Positions 7,901 to 16,182 of a stretch of DNA of 36,372 nucleotides are shown piece after piece. A program made the position numbers and the translations under genes. The DNA is from a virus. Within the stretch, counting starts at the first letter, position 1. Each line of letters opens with the position of its first letter. Where the stretch lies: IMG/VR virus record IMGVR_UViG_3300005647_000013, positions 1-36,372 of that record; one strand, given 5' to 3'. The notes under the pieces were generated by a model. It was not told the DNA's origin. It saw nothing but the letters and a program-made list of their open reading frames with translations, and made no database searches.

Positions 7901-7931
7901 TTTGAAAAGAGAAAACTTTCTTTTATATTAC
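7901..7931 (+). promoter_or_regulatory. Probable Bacteroidota-type promoter (19-base spacer)
   Basis: TTTG at 7901-7904 and TATATTAC at 7924-7931, separated by 19 bases instead of the 20 seen in the other copies. It lies just after the zincin-like gene and 17 bases before the ATG of the small basic protein at 7949. The -7 box differs from the consensus in its last three bases, so it is a weaker call. Confidence 0.45.
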
Positions 7932-7948
7932 GGATATAAATTAGCAAA

Positions 7949-8125
7949 ATGGCAAAGCATTTAAATAATCATCATAGTGAAAGTTCTACTAGCAGAGCAG
8001 ACAAAATGTCTGGTTCCTTTAGTACTGATAAAAATTTTATTGGGAAAAGCAAAAGATTTTTTAAGAAATTTTACGGGAAGAAACGAAGAGCTTTACTTAA
8101 AAATTATAATCTAGACAAAATTTAA
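7949..8125 (+). CDS. Small basic protein, 58 aa
   Basis: The product begins MAKHLNNHHSESSTSRADK. Its C-terminal half is strongly basic (KSKRFFKKFYGKKRRALLK, residues about 33-51), which would suit nucleic-acid binding or a very small structural role. The ATG lies just downstream of the promoter at 7901-7931, and the stop is two bases before the DenV-like gene, so the two form a unit. No family is recognised. Confidence 0.6.
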   Translation: MAKHLNNHHSESSTSRADKMSGSFSTDKNFIGKSKRFFKKFYGKKRRALLKNYNLDKI

Positions 8126-8127
8126 TT

Positions 8128-8601
8128 ATGGCTCGCGTAAACGTAGGAATACATCCCCAATTTTTAGCTGATCAGCATCTTATTGCAGAATCTGTTGAAA
8201 TAACAATGATTACCGGGCAGTTAAAACAACATAACTGGCAAATTAAAAGTGATATACCTAAAGTTTTCCCTACTGGCAAAGGACACATGACTTTCTTTAA
8301 AAATAAATTAATCTATTTAAGCAAAAGATTGAAAGAAGTTAATACAGAAATGACTAGACGTGGATTTAATCCTGGTACATCTCTAGATGATGTATTAGAA
8401 GCAGCCCCACAGTCTTATTTAAATGATTGGAGCCCATCTAATGCAGACAGTGAACTAATTAGAGCTAGAATAGAAAGTAGGCTAACAACACGATTAAAGG
8501 GGCAACCTGGGCAAGGCTATTATAGATATGGAAGAGAAGTAATACCTAACATATCTGAATTTATTGAAAACATGAAATTATCTGAATTAAATAATGTGTA
8601 A
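8128..8601 (+). CDS. denV: DenV-like pyrimidine dimer DNA glycosylase/AP lyase (endonuclease V)
   Basis: This matches T4 endonuclease V along its length: MARVNVGIHPQFLADQHLIA (T4 MTRINL...ELADQHLMA), a glutamate at residue 24 in AESVE that corresponds to catalytic Glu23, GHMTFFKNKLIYLSKR, a KRGFN-like TRRGFN, and the C-terminal YYRYGR that parallels T4 WYKYYGK. The enzyme removes one base of a UV-induced cyclobutane dimer and cleaves the backbone through an imine made with its own N-terminal amino group. Here the second residue is Ala, not the Thr of T4; the amino group would still be available after Met removal. At 157 residues it is slightly longer than T4's 138. Confidence 0.9.
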   Translation: MARVNVGIHPQFLADQHLIAESVEITMITGQLKQHNWQIKSDIPKVFPTGKGHMTFFKNKLIYLSKRLKEVNTEMTRRGFNPGTSLDDVLEAAPQSYLNDWSPSNADSELIRARIESRLTTRLKGQPGQGYYRYGREVIPNISEFIENMKLSELNNV

Positions 8602-8603
8602 TA

Positions 8604-8635
8604 TTTGGTATTGTCAAATATTTTTATTATATTTA
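8604..8635 (+). promoter_or_regulatory. Bacteroidota-type promoter before folE
   Basis: TTTG at 8604-8607, 20 bases, TATATTTA at 8628-8635. The spacer holds GTCAAATATTTTTA (8613-8626), matching the motif in the 1514, 18738 and 33647 promoters. It begins three bases after the denV stop and supports the ATG at 8656 as the folE start, since upstream in-frame TTG codons lie inside the promoter. Confidence 0.7.
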
Positions 8636-8655
8636 TAATCAACAAAAATAACTAT

Positions 8656-9285
8656 ATGTCTAATAAACTATTAGAATACGCTAATTCCAATATAATCCTT
8701 TCTAAAGATGATCAAGCCAAAATGATAAAAGAAGCAGCAAAAGCCTATGAAGGTTTTATGGATGCTTTGAAAATTAATTGGCGAGACGACCCAAATTCAT
8801 CAGATACACCAAGAAGGGTAGCAAAATCATTTGTTAACGATTTGGCAAAGGGGTGTTATAACGAACCCCCAAAAATTACAGCATTTGATAATCTAGATGG
8901 CTACGACGGCATGGTCTTTCAAGGAAAAATCACAGTACACTCTTTCTGTTCTCACCATCACCTCTCTTTTTTAGGACATGCTCATGTTGCGTATTTACCA
9001 GGAAAAAAGGTAATTGGATTATCTAAATTAAATAGAGTTGTAGATTACTTCGCTCGAAGGCCACAAGTCCAAGAAAATCTTACGATGCAAATACACAATT
9101 ATATAAACGATATTTGCGAAGGGAATGGTGGAGTAGCAGTAAAAATATCCGCCAACCATTTGTGTGCATGTGTGAGAGGCATAAAGCATAACTCCACAAT
9201 GATGACATCTAAATTGTCTGGGGGATTCAAGGAGAATATTGACACTAGAAACGAATTTTTTAATTGCATAAACAATTTGAAATAA
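8656..9285 (+). CDS. folE: GTP cyclohydrolase I
   Basis: FolE converts GTP to 7,8-dihydroneopterin triphosphate, the entry step for both folate and 7-deazaguanine synthesis. The 209-residue protein has the TPRRVAKSF segment, the zinc and active-site motif HSFCSHHHLSF (Cys and His ligands), the GLSKLNRVVDYFARRPQVQE signature, and the second zinc cysteine in HLCACVRG. Its length is typical of the family. In phages this gene usually feeds preQ0-type DNA modification, and here queC and a dpdA-like gene follow within 3 kb, with queE and queD also in the window. It has a promoter directly upstream. Confidence 0.96.
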   Translation: MSNKLLEYANSNIILSKDDQAKMIKEAAKAYEGFMDALKINWRDDPNSSDTPRRVAKSFVNDLAKGCYNEPPKITAFDNLDGYDGMVFQGKITVHSFCSHHHLSFLGHAHVAYLPGKKVIGLSKLNRVVDYFARRPQVQENLTMQIHNYINDICEGNGGVAVKISANHLCACVRGIKHNSTMMTSKLSGGFKENIDTRNEFFNCINNLK

Positions 9286-9346
9286 ATTAAATCGTATTAA
9301 CGGCTATACGTAAAAATACCCGACCATCAATAAATTTAAGAATTTT

Positions 9347-10471
9347 ATGAAAAAAATTAGAATTGGTATCATTGGCTTAGGTAATTGTGCATCGTCATTA
9401 TTGCAAGGCATTGAATACTACAAACACAATCCTTCACCAGAAGGTATCATGTCACCAGATATAGGTGGTTACACAATGACAGACATAGAGCCAGTATTAG
9501 CAATTGATGTTGATTCGAGAAAAGTTAATAAGCCAGTAAATGAAGCAATTTGGGCCAAGCCTAATTGTACAATGGTATTTCAAAAAGACTTACCATGGGA
9601 TTTTAAAGTAGTGCAAGGTCCTAGATTGGATGGTATAACTGACGTAATGGCAAATTATCCAGAAGATGAAGCATTTAGGGCAGCTGAAGATCATCCAGCC
9701 TTATCTATTGCAGTAAAAGAGGCAATAAGAAAAGCCCAACCAGACATGTTAATTAATTATTTACCAGTAGGTTCGCAAAAGGCAACCGAATTCTATGCAG
9801 AATTATGTATTGAATTGAAGATACCGTTCTTAAACTGTATACCAGTATTTATTGCATCTAATCCAGTTTGGGAAAAGCGGTTTATTGAAGCTGGTATACC
9901 ACTTATTGGTGACGATATGAAATCTCAGTTTGGAGCAAGTATCTTATCACAGGTACTGCAAGAATTAGCATTTTCGAGAGGCCATAAAGTTAATTGTCAT
10001 ATTCAACAGAATTTTGGTGGAAACACAGATTTCTTAAATATGACTGACAATGACAGATTGCAATCAAAGAAGATTAGTAAAGAAAATGTAATTAGATCGC
10101 AGAACGATATTCACGACATTAAAGACGAAGCATTTTTATTCGCTGGACCAAGTGATTACATTGCATATTATAAAGATAATAAAATTGCTAATTTTAGAAT
10201 TGAAATGGAAGGATTCGGAGGTGCGCCAGTAACTCTAGACGCTAAATTAAGTGTACAAGATTCTCCAAATTCGGCAGGAGTGGTTATTGATGCAATTAGA
10301 TATTTGAAAACTGCTCAAGAGATGGGTATAGTTGGATCCTTAAGAGGACCGTCAGCATGGACGCAGAAAACTCCGCCATTGCAAATGTCTTCAATGGATG
10401 CAAAATCTGAATGCGAATCCTTAGCTAATAGGCAGTTAACAGATATTACAGTAGAACAAAAAATAAATTAA
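9347..10471 (+). CDS. myo-Inositol-1-phosphate synthase (Ino1-like)
   Basis: The enzyme converts glucose 6-phosphate to myo-inositol 3-phosphate (also named 1L-myo-inositol 1-phosphate) using NAD. Visible features are the N-terminal Rossmann loop GIIGLGNCASSLLQG, NYLPVGSQKATEFYAE, the family core IGDDMKSQFGAS (usually GDD.KSQ.GaT), QQNFGGNTDFLNM, SKKISKEN and EMEGFGGAPVTLD. The 374-residue length matches the short bacterial/actinobacterial type. It lies between folE and the HAD-like gene, whose ATG overlaps its stop, in the 7-deazaguanine gene run. Inositol phosphates are not part of known preQ0 synthesis, so its presence is unexpected; it may supply a sugar-like group for DNA or surface decoration, which is inference. 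Confidence 0.93.
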   Translation: MKKIRIGIIGLGNCASSLLQGIEYYKHNPSPEGIMSPDIGGYTMTDIEPVLAIDVDSRKVNKPVNEAIWAKPNCTMVFQKDLPWDFKVVQGPRLDGITDVMANYPEDEAFRAAEDHPALSIAVKEAIRKAQPDMLINYLPVGSQKATEFYAELCIELKIPFLNCIPVFIASNPVWEKRFIEAGIPLIGDDMKSQFGASILSQVLQELAFSRGHKVNCHIQQNFGGNTDFLNMTDNDRLQSKKISKENVIRSQNDIHDIKDEAFLFAGPSDYIAYYKDNKIANFRIEMEGFGGAPVTLDAKLSVQDSPNSAGVVIDAIRYLKTAQEMGIVGSLRGPSAWTQKTPPLQMSSMDAKSECESLANRQLTDITVEQKIN

Positions 10472-10848
10472 TGGAGCGAAGGATAATTCATGGATATGAT
10501 TGCGACGGTGTAATTACCGTCGGGATAAATCCTCCTAACAATGCGGTAATTATTACAGGCAGATCATATGAAGAAATGCCAGAAACATTAAAATATTTAG
10601 AGTCAAGAGGAATACATAACCAAATCTTCTTTAATTCACGACCATTTTTTAAAAAAACGAGAAAATCGTCCGGAGAGCATAAGGCTAGAACTATAAAAAC
10701 TCTATTTGGGATGGGAATAGAAGTCAAAAGATTTTTTGAAGATGACCCAATTCAAATATTAGAAATCAACAAAGCGTGTCCGTGGGTAGAAGTTGTCCAT
10801 ATTAATCACGAATTAACTGAAAAAGAAAACGTACGACATGAATTCTAA
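10471..10848 (+). CDS. HAD-like phosphatase/nucleotidase domain protein
   Basis: This 125-residue protein has the HAD signature: motif I GYDCDGVI (residues about 8-15, nucleophile Asp then Asp), motif II in AVIITGRSYEE (about 25-35), a KxR/K region (KARTIKTLF, about 71-79) and motif IV FFEDDP (about 89-94). These proteins usually remove phosphate from small metabolites. It shares one base with the inositol-phosphate synthase stop and overlaps queC by 11 bases, so all three are translationally coupled. A natural hypothesis is that it dephosphorylates the synthase product to inositol, but it could also act on a nucleotide. There is no cap domain. Confidence 0.7.
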   Translation: MERRIIHGYDCDGVITVGINPPNNAVIITGRSYEEMPETLKYLESRGIHNQIFFNSRPFFKKTRKSSGEHKARTIKTLFGMGIEVKRFFEDDPIQILEINKACPWVEVVHINHELTEKENVRHEF

Positions 10849-11713
10849 AACAAGAAAAGTATTATTTGACGCCTTGGACATTCAAGCATCTTATTACAAA
10901 GGAGAAATGTCAGATTCTTCGTTTCCCGAATTAAATGATCTAATATATTATTCTTATAATCATCCAGAAGCACCAATATTTTTACCGAAAAAAGATTATG
11001 AAGTTGTAGTACTAATGTCTGGAGGCATAGATAGCTATATCGCGTATAAATATGCTCTAACAAAATTTGATAACGTTAAAGCTATTTATATTGATTATGG
11101 ATATCCATATGCATCGGTAGAAAAGGAAGCAATTAACAACCTTAAGTTTGAAACTCCAGTAATTTTTGAAGATTATTCTTACTTAAAAAGTAAGCAACAG
11201 GCAGGAGAAGAAAAATGGGGAGAAATATTTCCCGGTAGGAACTGGATCCTTAGTATTATTGCATCTCAATATATAACAGATCGAGGAGAAATTTGGATGG
11301 CTGCAATAGGTGGAGAAGTAAAAGAATTATGGGGCGACAAATCTGAATTATTTTTTAGTGAAGGAAGCAAACATTTGTCTAATTTAACTGATAAGAGAAT
11401 TCGTATTACGAGCCCGTTTAAAGAGTTAACTAAAGGAGAGATTATACATTGGTATATATCGCAAGAATATCCACTTAACGAGCTTCATTCTACCGTCAGT
11501 TGTCATTATATTACTGATTACACTAAACTACCATGTGGAAAATGTATGGGATGTGCTCATAGATATGTAGGCATGCATTGGAATAATTTATACGAACCTC
11601 ACAGGTTAGATGTAAAAGCATTCACTGAAAAATTATATAAACCGGTACTGAATTCGTTCAATGAATTCTCTCCACAAAGAATAAAAGAAATTGAAGCAGC
11701 AATACAAGGATAG
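10838..11713 (+). CDS. queC: 7-cyano-7-deazaguanine (preQ0) synthase QueC
   Basis: QueC makes preQ0 from 7-carboxy-7-deazaguanine, ammonia and ATP. The 291-residue protein has the PP-loop VVVLMSGGIDS (SGGIDS at residues 61-66) that binds ATP, an N-terminal extension of about 50 residues, and a C-terminal zinc cluster made of SCHY and LPCGKCMGCAHR, the typical four-cysteine site of QueC. It overlaps the HAD-like gene upstream by 11 bases and the dpdA-like gene downstream by 23 bases, so the last step of preQ0 synthesis and its insertion into DNA are made from one transcript. Confidence 0.9.
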   Translation: MNSKTRKVLFDALDIQASYYKGEMSDSSFPELNDLIYYSYNHPEAPIFLPKKDYEVVVLMSGGIDSYIAYKYALTKFDNVKAIYIDYGYPYASVEKEAINNLKFETPVIFEDYSYLKSKQQAGEEKWGEIFPGRNWILSIIASQYITDRGEIWMAAIGGEVKELWGDKSELFFSEGSKHLSNLTDKRIRITSPFKELTKGEIIHWYISQEYPLNELHSTVSCHYITDYTKLPCGKCMGCAHRYVGMHWNNLYEPHRLDVKAFTEKLYKPVLNSFNEFSPQRIKEIEAAIQG

Positions 11714-12959
11714 AAAATATATCTACTTTCCATCATTTTCTGTCGGAAACGTAGCAGCAGCAATGCATCGCAAGGAGACATGGAACGACCCGGAGAAATC
11801 CACCATGCGTTTTTATGACGCCAATTATCCAGATGGGTATAGGCATCCATATTATCTAATTACTGGTGGTCATTATTACAAGAAGCCAACTATATCGCAA
11901 GAAATGGGATTGTTAGAACCTGGCGTATTAACAATAGGCGATTCGGGTGGATTCCAAATTGCATCAGGAGCCGTTAAGTATGTAGGTGAAAAGAAAAAGA
12001 TGCTACGAGAAACAATGTTTTCTTGGTTAGAAGGTAATTCGCACATTGCAATGAATTTGGATATACCACCTCGAATGCAATGGGAAGGAAAATTTCAAGA
12101 AGCACTTGACGAATCGTTAATTAACTTTAAGTACTTTGACGAGAATCAATCTGGTTCAACTAAGTTTTTAAATGTATTACAGGGTTCTGAATATTCTTCA
12201 TACGCTGAGTGGTACAGACAAGTAAAAGACTTTGGATTTAACGGATGGGGAATTGGAGGTGCTGGAAAGATTAGTAATATAATGGTATCTTTAGCAGTAC
12301 TCTTTGAGAACAAAGAACAGTTAATGGATAGAAACCATTATTTGCATTTCCTAGGGGCTTCAAAAATTACAGATTTCTTTGTATTCTCGCAGATGCAAAA
12401 GTCATTGAATGAAATAGGATCTCCTATGCAGGTGACAACAGATAGTTCATCGCCATCTAGATCGATTTTATATGGCACATGTTATGTCGCAGCGGACTGG
12501 AAGAAATTGAATTTCAAAGTTGTACACATCCCGAAGATTACTGGTAAGAGTGTTAAGAATGATAAGGGAATTCATACAACGTCGAATCTACAACCAGGAG
12601 AATTTTTCAAACTGCCAAAGACAACTAAGTTCGACGATACATTAGAAAGGTTATATACCGGCAAGGATATGGCAGAATGGACAATTCAAGGTTGGGCTGC
12701 AATTCAAGCTCATAATTTATTTGTTTTTAAAGATGCAATGGACCAAGTAGAAAACTTTATGGACTTGCATCCATATATTTTAGAACAAGTAACAGGGCCA
12801 GACTTATATAAATTAATGATGGTAATAGACCAAATGGTAAAAGCTCCATTGAATGGAGATAGTGCAAAATCTATATACGAAGATAATTTAAAATTGTTTA
12901 CTAAATTAGATAATGTAGGAGAAGAATTCAAATTAAAAGAACATAATTTTTTCGGATGA
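11691..12959 (+). CDS. dpdA: DpdA-like DNA guanine transglycosylase (TGT family)
   Basis: The 422-residue protein is related to tRNA-guanine transglycosylase: GDSGGFQIASG (Asp84, the TGT base-recognition loop), NLDIPPR (Asp124), LNVLQG, GWGIGGAG, and TTDSSSPSR, whose Asp251 aligns by position with the TGT nucleophile. The CxCxxC zinc site of tRNA enzymes is not seen, as expected for the DNA-acting phage branch. Such enzymes swap guanine in DNA for preQ0 or a relative. With FolE, QueD, QueE and QueC encoded nearby, this phage very likely has 7-deazaguanine in its DNA, which would block many host restriction enzymes. No QueF-like or amidotransferase gene is visible, so preQ0 itself is the simplest product. 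Confidence 0.87.
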   Translation: MKQQYKDRKYIYFPSFSVGNVAAAMHRKETWNDPEKSTMRFYDANYPDGYRHPYYLITGGHYYKKPTISQEMGLLEPGVLTIGDSGGFQIASGAVKYVGEKKKMLRETMFSWLEGNSHIAMNLDIPPRMQWEGKFQEALDESLINFKYFDENQSGSTKFLNVLQGSEYSSYAEWYRQVKDFGFNGWGIGGAGKISNIMVSLAVLFENKEQLMDRNHYLHFLGASKITDFFVFSQMQKSLNEIGSPMQVTTDSSSPSRSILYGTCYVAADWKKLNFKVVHIPKITGKSVKNDKGIHTTSNLQPGEFFKLPKTTKFDDTLERLYTGKDMAEWTIQGWAAIQAHNLFVFKDAMDQVENFMDLHPYILEQVTGPDLYKLMMVIDQMVKAPLNGDSAKSIYEDNLKLFTKLDNVGEEFKLKEHNFFG

Positions 12960-13126
12960 AAATTAAAAGACTAGCCCAATATTTAACATTTATTCATCGT
13001 ATTCATCATATACAGTGGTCGTATGGTTATAAACTACCCTTTATGGATTATGGATATTTTCCTAACAATGGAATCCAAAAGCTGAACAAGAAATATCACA
13101 ATTGTACACAATCTGGCGTTTATTAA
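12956..13126 (+). CDS. Small basic protein, 56 aa
   Basis: The ATG overlaps the dpdA stop in an ATGA arrangement, which supports translation. The product (begins MKIKRLAQYLTFIHRIHHIQ) is rich in Tyr, His and Lys, and has no recognisable domain. It fills half of the 353-base gap between dpdA and the polymerase gene. The AATTTTTTCGGATGA sequence around its start is repeated with one base less before the next small gene. Confidence 0.5.
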   Translation: MKIKRLAQYLTFIHRIHHIQWSYGYKLPFMDYGYFPNNGIQKLNKKYHNCTQSGVY

Positions 13127-13136
13127 AATTTTTCGG

Positions 13137-13292
13137 ATGATGAGAAAATATATAGAGAAATATAGAAGATGGATGCTACAAAAATATGGTCCATGTGTTT
13201 TCGGACATGTTGACTGGGGCGTATTGCTCGCTAGTGGTAAAAATTGTATTTACAAATGTGATACATGTGGAAAGACATGGACTGCCTATTAA
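13137..13292 (+). CDS. Small zinc-finger-like protein, 51 aa
   Basis: The product starts MMRKYIEKYRRWMLQKYG and ends with CIYKCDTCGKTW, a C-x3-C-x2-C cluster that with an upstream Cys (GPCVFG) could bind zinc. The ATG sits in AATTTTTCGGATGA, almost the same context as the previous small gene. The stop is 20 bases before the polymerase start. The function is unknown; a single short zinc ribbon might bind nucleic acid or a partner protein. Confidence 0.5.
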   Translation: MMRKYIEKYRRWMLQKYGPCVFGHVDWGVLLASGKNCIYKCDTCGKTWTAY

Positions 13293-13312
13293 AAAAAAAT
13301 AAAACTTAAAAT

Positions 13313-15139
13313 TTGTATACTAACATTCAATACGATAGAAACGACGAAATTATTCACCTGTGGGATGATAAACTTGGTTATAAAAAATTTCCATACGAAT
13401 CATATGCATATGTTCCAGATGCCAACGGAGAGTTATTAACAATTGAAGGACAGCGAGTGACAAAAGTTGATTCGTGGTCCGAAACTGCCGAGCAAATGAA
13501 CATGGTGTTTGAACATAATGTATCTCCAACCACTAGAACTTTAATAGACCTATATTCGGAAAGTGATGACATAGCTGACAATACAATATTATTTATGGAT
13601 ATAGAAGTCCGTAAAAACGAAAAATATTCAAGCGTAGAAGATGCAGCAAACGAAATCTTTGGAATACAATATTGCGTAAAGGGATCGAATGAATATACAA
13701 TGTTACTTCTTGACGAAGCAGAGACTCCACAAAGAAAAAATGTTCAAGTTAAGATTCCAAAGACTGAAATAATATGCAATGTAGAATTGATAATATTTTC
13801 GGATGAAACGAAAATGCTAGCGTATTTTTTAAAGGAATTTAGAAAGATAAACCCAACTATTATATCCGGGTGGAATTTAGACTACTATGATATCCCATAC
13901 CTATACAATAGAACTGTTAATATATTAGATTATAATTATGCAAATTTATTAAGCCCAATAGGAAAAGTTCGTAGGAATACAAACAAATATTCGAATCGGT
14001 TAACAATCAAAATATCAGGTGTATCTCAACTTGATTATTTAATGTTATATAAGAAATTCGGGTATTCAGAAGAGTCTAGTTATAAATTAGATTCTATTGC
14101 CAAAAAGGAACTATCTAGAGGTAAAATTGAATACTCGGGAAATCTAGATCAATTATTTAGAGATGACTTAATGTCATTTATTGCGTATGGTATTATTGAT
14201 GTAGAATTATTAGTGTCGATGGATCAAAAATTAGATTATATTGATATTGCATTGGGTATATGCCATAAAGGCCATGTTCCATATGAAGATATTATTTATA
14301 CGAGCAAGTATCTAGAGGGTTCATTGTTAACGTATTTACGAAGAAATAATTTAGTTGCAAGTTCAAATGTCAGTCAATCGAAAGGTAAAGCTAAAGGAGC
14401 CTTTGTTAAAGAACCAACACCAGGATTGTATACATGGGTCTACGACTTGGATTTGACTTCGCTGTACCCTTTCAATATTATATCTCTAAATATATCTCCA
14501 GAAACTAAATTTGGAAAAATTGAAAATTGGGATGAAGAAGAGTATGCGAAAAACGCAAATAAAATGTATACACTGACATTTTTTAATGACGAATCTCCAA
14601 CAGCATTTTTCGCTCAAACGGAAGCTACTGACATTCATAAAACTCTAGATGGTTCAAAGGAAGTGCATCAGTATTTGACAGAAAATAATTTATCAATTGC
14701 ATCAAATGGTGTCATGTATAAATTAGATAAAAAGGGACTAATTCCATCGGTATTATTGGCATGGTTTGATGAAAGAAAGGGGTACAAGGATCTTAAAAAG
14801 AAATATGGTAAGTTAAAAGATTCTGTACAAGAAAAATATTATGACAAGAAGCAATTGGTAACAAAAATCCTATTGAATTCATTATATGGAGTATTGTTAT
14901 TACCAAGCTTCAGATTTTACGATAAAGATAATGGCGAAGGCGTGACACTTACCGGAGTCAGTGTAATTAATTGGGCAACAAGAATGGGGAATCGATTTTA
15001 CAATAAAGAGCTAAAAGAATATAATAACATGTATGAAATAGAATTTGAAGATGGCAGCAAAGTGAAAAAAAATGGATTTGATAAAATAGAAGTGGAGGGT
15101 GTACAAAAATATGTATTTGAACTTGTCAAGCATATATAA
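13313..15139 (+). CDS. Family B DNA polymerase, N-terminal part (exonuclease, palm motifs A and B)
   Basis: This is the first half of a T4 gp43-like replicative polymerase. The 3'-5' exonuclease motifs are FMDIEV (Exo I, residues 94-99), SGWNLDYYDIPY (Exo II, about 185-196) and YGIIDVEL (Exo III, 292-299). Polymerase motif A is DLDLTSLYP (378-386) and motif B KILLNSLYG (518-526). Similarity ends near NKELKE (about 569); a further 38 residues (YEIEFEDGSKVKKNGFDKI and on) lead to the stop. Motif C is missing and is encoded in the gene at 17805. Translation must start at the TTG at 13313, because a stop lies just upstream and the next ATG would remove about 60 conserved residues. The two pieces presumably assemble into one enzyme, as in some T4-like phages. 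Confidence 0.92.
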   Translation: MYTNIQYDRNDEIIHLWDDKLGYKKFPYESYAYVPDANGELLTIEGQRVTKVDSWSETAEQMNMVFEHNVSPTTRTLIDLYSESDDIADNTILFMDIEVRKNEKYSSVEDAANEIFGIQYCVKGSNEYTMLLLDEAETPQRKNVQVKIPKTEIICNVELIIFSDETKMLAYFLKEFRKINPTIISGWNLDYYDIPYLYNRTVNILDYNYANLLSPIGKVRRNTNKYSNRLTIKISGVSQLDYLMLYKKFGYSEESSYKLDSIAKKELSRGKIEYSGNLDQLFRDDLMSFIAYGIIDVELLVSMDQKLDYIDIALGICHKGHVPYEDIIYTSKYLEGSLLTYLRRNNLVASSNVSQSKGKAKGAFVKEPTPGLYTWVYDLDLTSLYPFNIISLNISPETKFGKIENWDEEEYAKNANKMYTLTFFNDESPTAFFAQTEATDIHKTLDGSKEVHQYLTENNLSIASNGVMYKLDKKGLIPSVLLAWFDERKGYKDLKKKYGKLKDSVQEKYYDKKQLVTKILLNSLYGVLLLPSFRFYDKDNGEGVTLTGVSVINWATRMGNRFYNKELKEYNNMYEIEFEDGSKVKKNGFDKIEVEGVQKYVFELVKHI

Positions 15140-15174
15140 TTAGTTTTTATGACAACGACAGGAAATATCTCAAA

Positions 15175-16182
15175 ATGTACATCTACAAAATAACAAATAA
15201 AATTAATGGTAAAATCTATATAGGGCAATCTTCTAAGGCACCTGAAGACTCTATAAACTATTATGGTTCAGGTAAATTAATAAAATTGGCGATACATAAA
15301 TATGGCCTGGAATCTTTTAAAAAGGAAATAGTAATTAATGTTGATACACGAGAAGAAGCCGATTATTATGAAATATTTTATATAGACTTGTATAAACCAG
15401 AATATAATATTTCGTCTGGTGGAAATGGCGGAAATTTAGGGCCCATAGTAAATAAAAAAATAAGTGAAGCGGTAAAGGCGTTATGGGCAGATCCAAATTC
15501 AATGTACAACTCAATCGAGTATAGGCAGTTATTAAGTGAAGTTCGTACAGGAAGAAAGGTATCAAATAAAACCAAATTATTAATATCCAATAGCTTAAAA
15601 AATTCTACTGCTTTCAAAAGGTATTGTAATAAGCCAAAGACACAAAAAACACGACAGAAAATCAGTAAAAGTGTAATACAAAGTAGAAAAGATAACGTTG
15701 ATGGGTGGCACGATAAATTTTTAACTAAAATGAAAAGCAGCGAACACAGAAAAAAATTATCAGATTCTCATATTGGTCAAATTCCATGGAACAAAGGAAG
15801 AACTGGAGTATACACAAAAAAACAAATACAACGAATGTCAGAAGCTCAATTAAATAGAATAGTAGACCCAATTACCGAATCCAAACGAAGAAAAAAGATA
15901 GGAGACGCATTTAGGGGAAAGGTATTAACTAAAGGGCATAAACAAAAGATAAGTAATAGTAAAAAGAATAAATCAAAGAAAGAACTTAAACGCTTAGCTA
16001 AAATATCAGCTGATAGAATGAAACTTCGACATCTAGATGGTACTGGAGGCAATTATACCAAGTTGAAATGCCTAGAAACAGGTAAGATTTATAATTCAAT
16101 TAAAGAATATATAGAACTACATTCGATATCAATGTATATTTTCAATAAGAATTATAAAAATATAAAAGTAAAATTAGCATGA
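15175..16182 (+). CDS. GIY-YIG homing endonuclease with NUMOD-type DNA-binding repeats
   Basis: The N-terminal domain has the paired motif MYIYKITNKINGKIYIG (KITN, YIGQS), followed by YYGSG and the conserved ESFKKEIV and EADYYEIFYI segments with the metal-binding Glu. The long basic middle holds repeated NUMOD3-like segments (for example KKLSDSHIGQIPWNKG and KKIGDAFRGKVLTKGHKQKI), and the C-terminus has a NUMOD1-like LETGKIYNSIKEYIELHSIS. This is the layout of phage homing enzymes that cut an intron-less or insertion-free allele. It stands directly after the first polymerase gene, so the polymerase gene is its probable target. It is free-standing, not fused to an intein. Confidence 0.9.
   Translation: MYIYKITNKINGKIYIGQSSKAPEDSINYYGSGKLIKLAIHKYGLESFKKEIVINVDTREEADYYEIFYIDLYKPEYNISSGGNGGNLGPIVNKKISEAVKALWADPNSMYNSIEYRQLLSEVRTGRKVSNKTKLLISNSLKNSTAFKRYCNKPKTQKTRQKISKSVIQSRKDNVDGWHDKFLTKMKSSEHRKKLSDSHIGQIPWNKGRTGVYTKKQIQRMSEAQLNRIVDPITESKRRKKIGDAFRGKVLTKGHKQKISNSKKNKSKKELKRLAKISADRMKLRHLDGTGGNYTKLKCLETGKIYNSIKEYIELHSISMYIFNKNYKNIKVKLA

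Noticed and set aside
9286-9346. Terminator hairpin CGTAT/ATACG after folE
   Set aside because: The stem is five base pairs and no T-tract follows; it is too weak to call.
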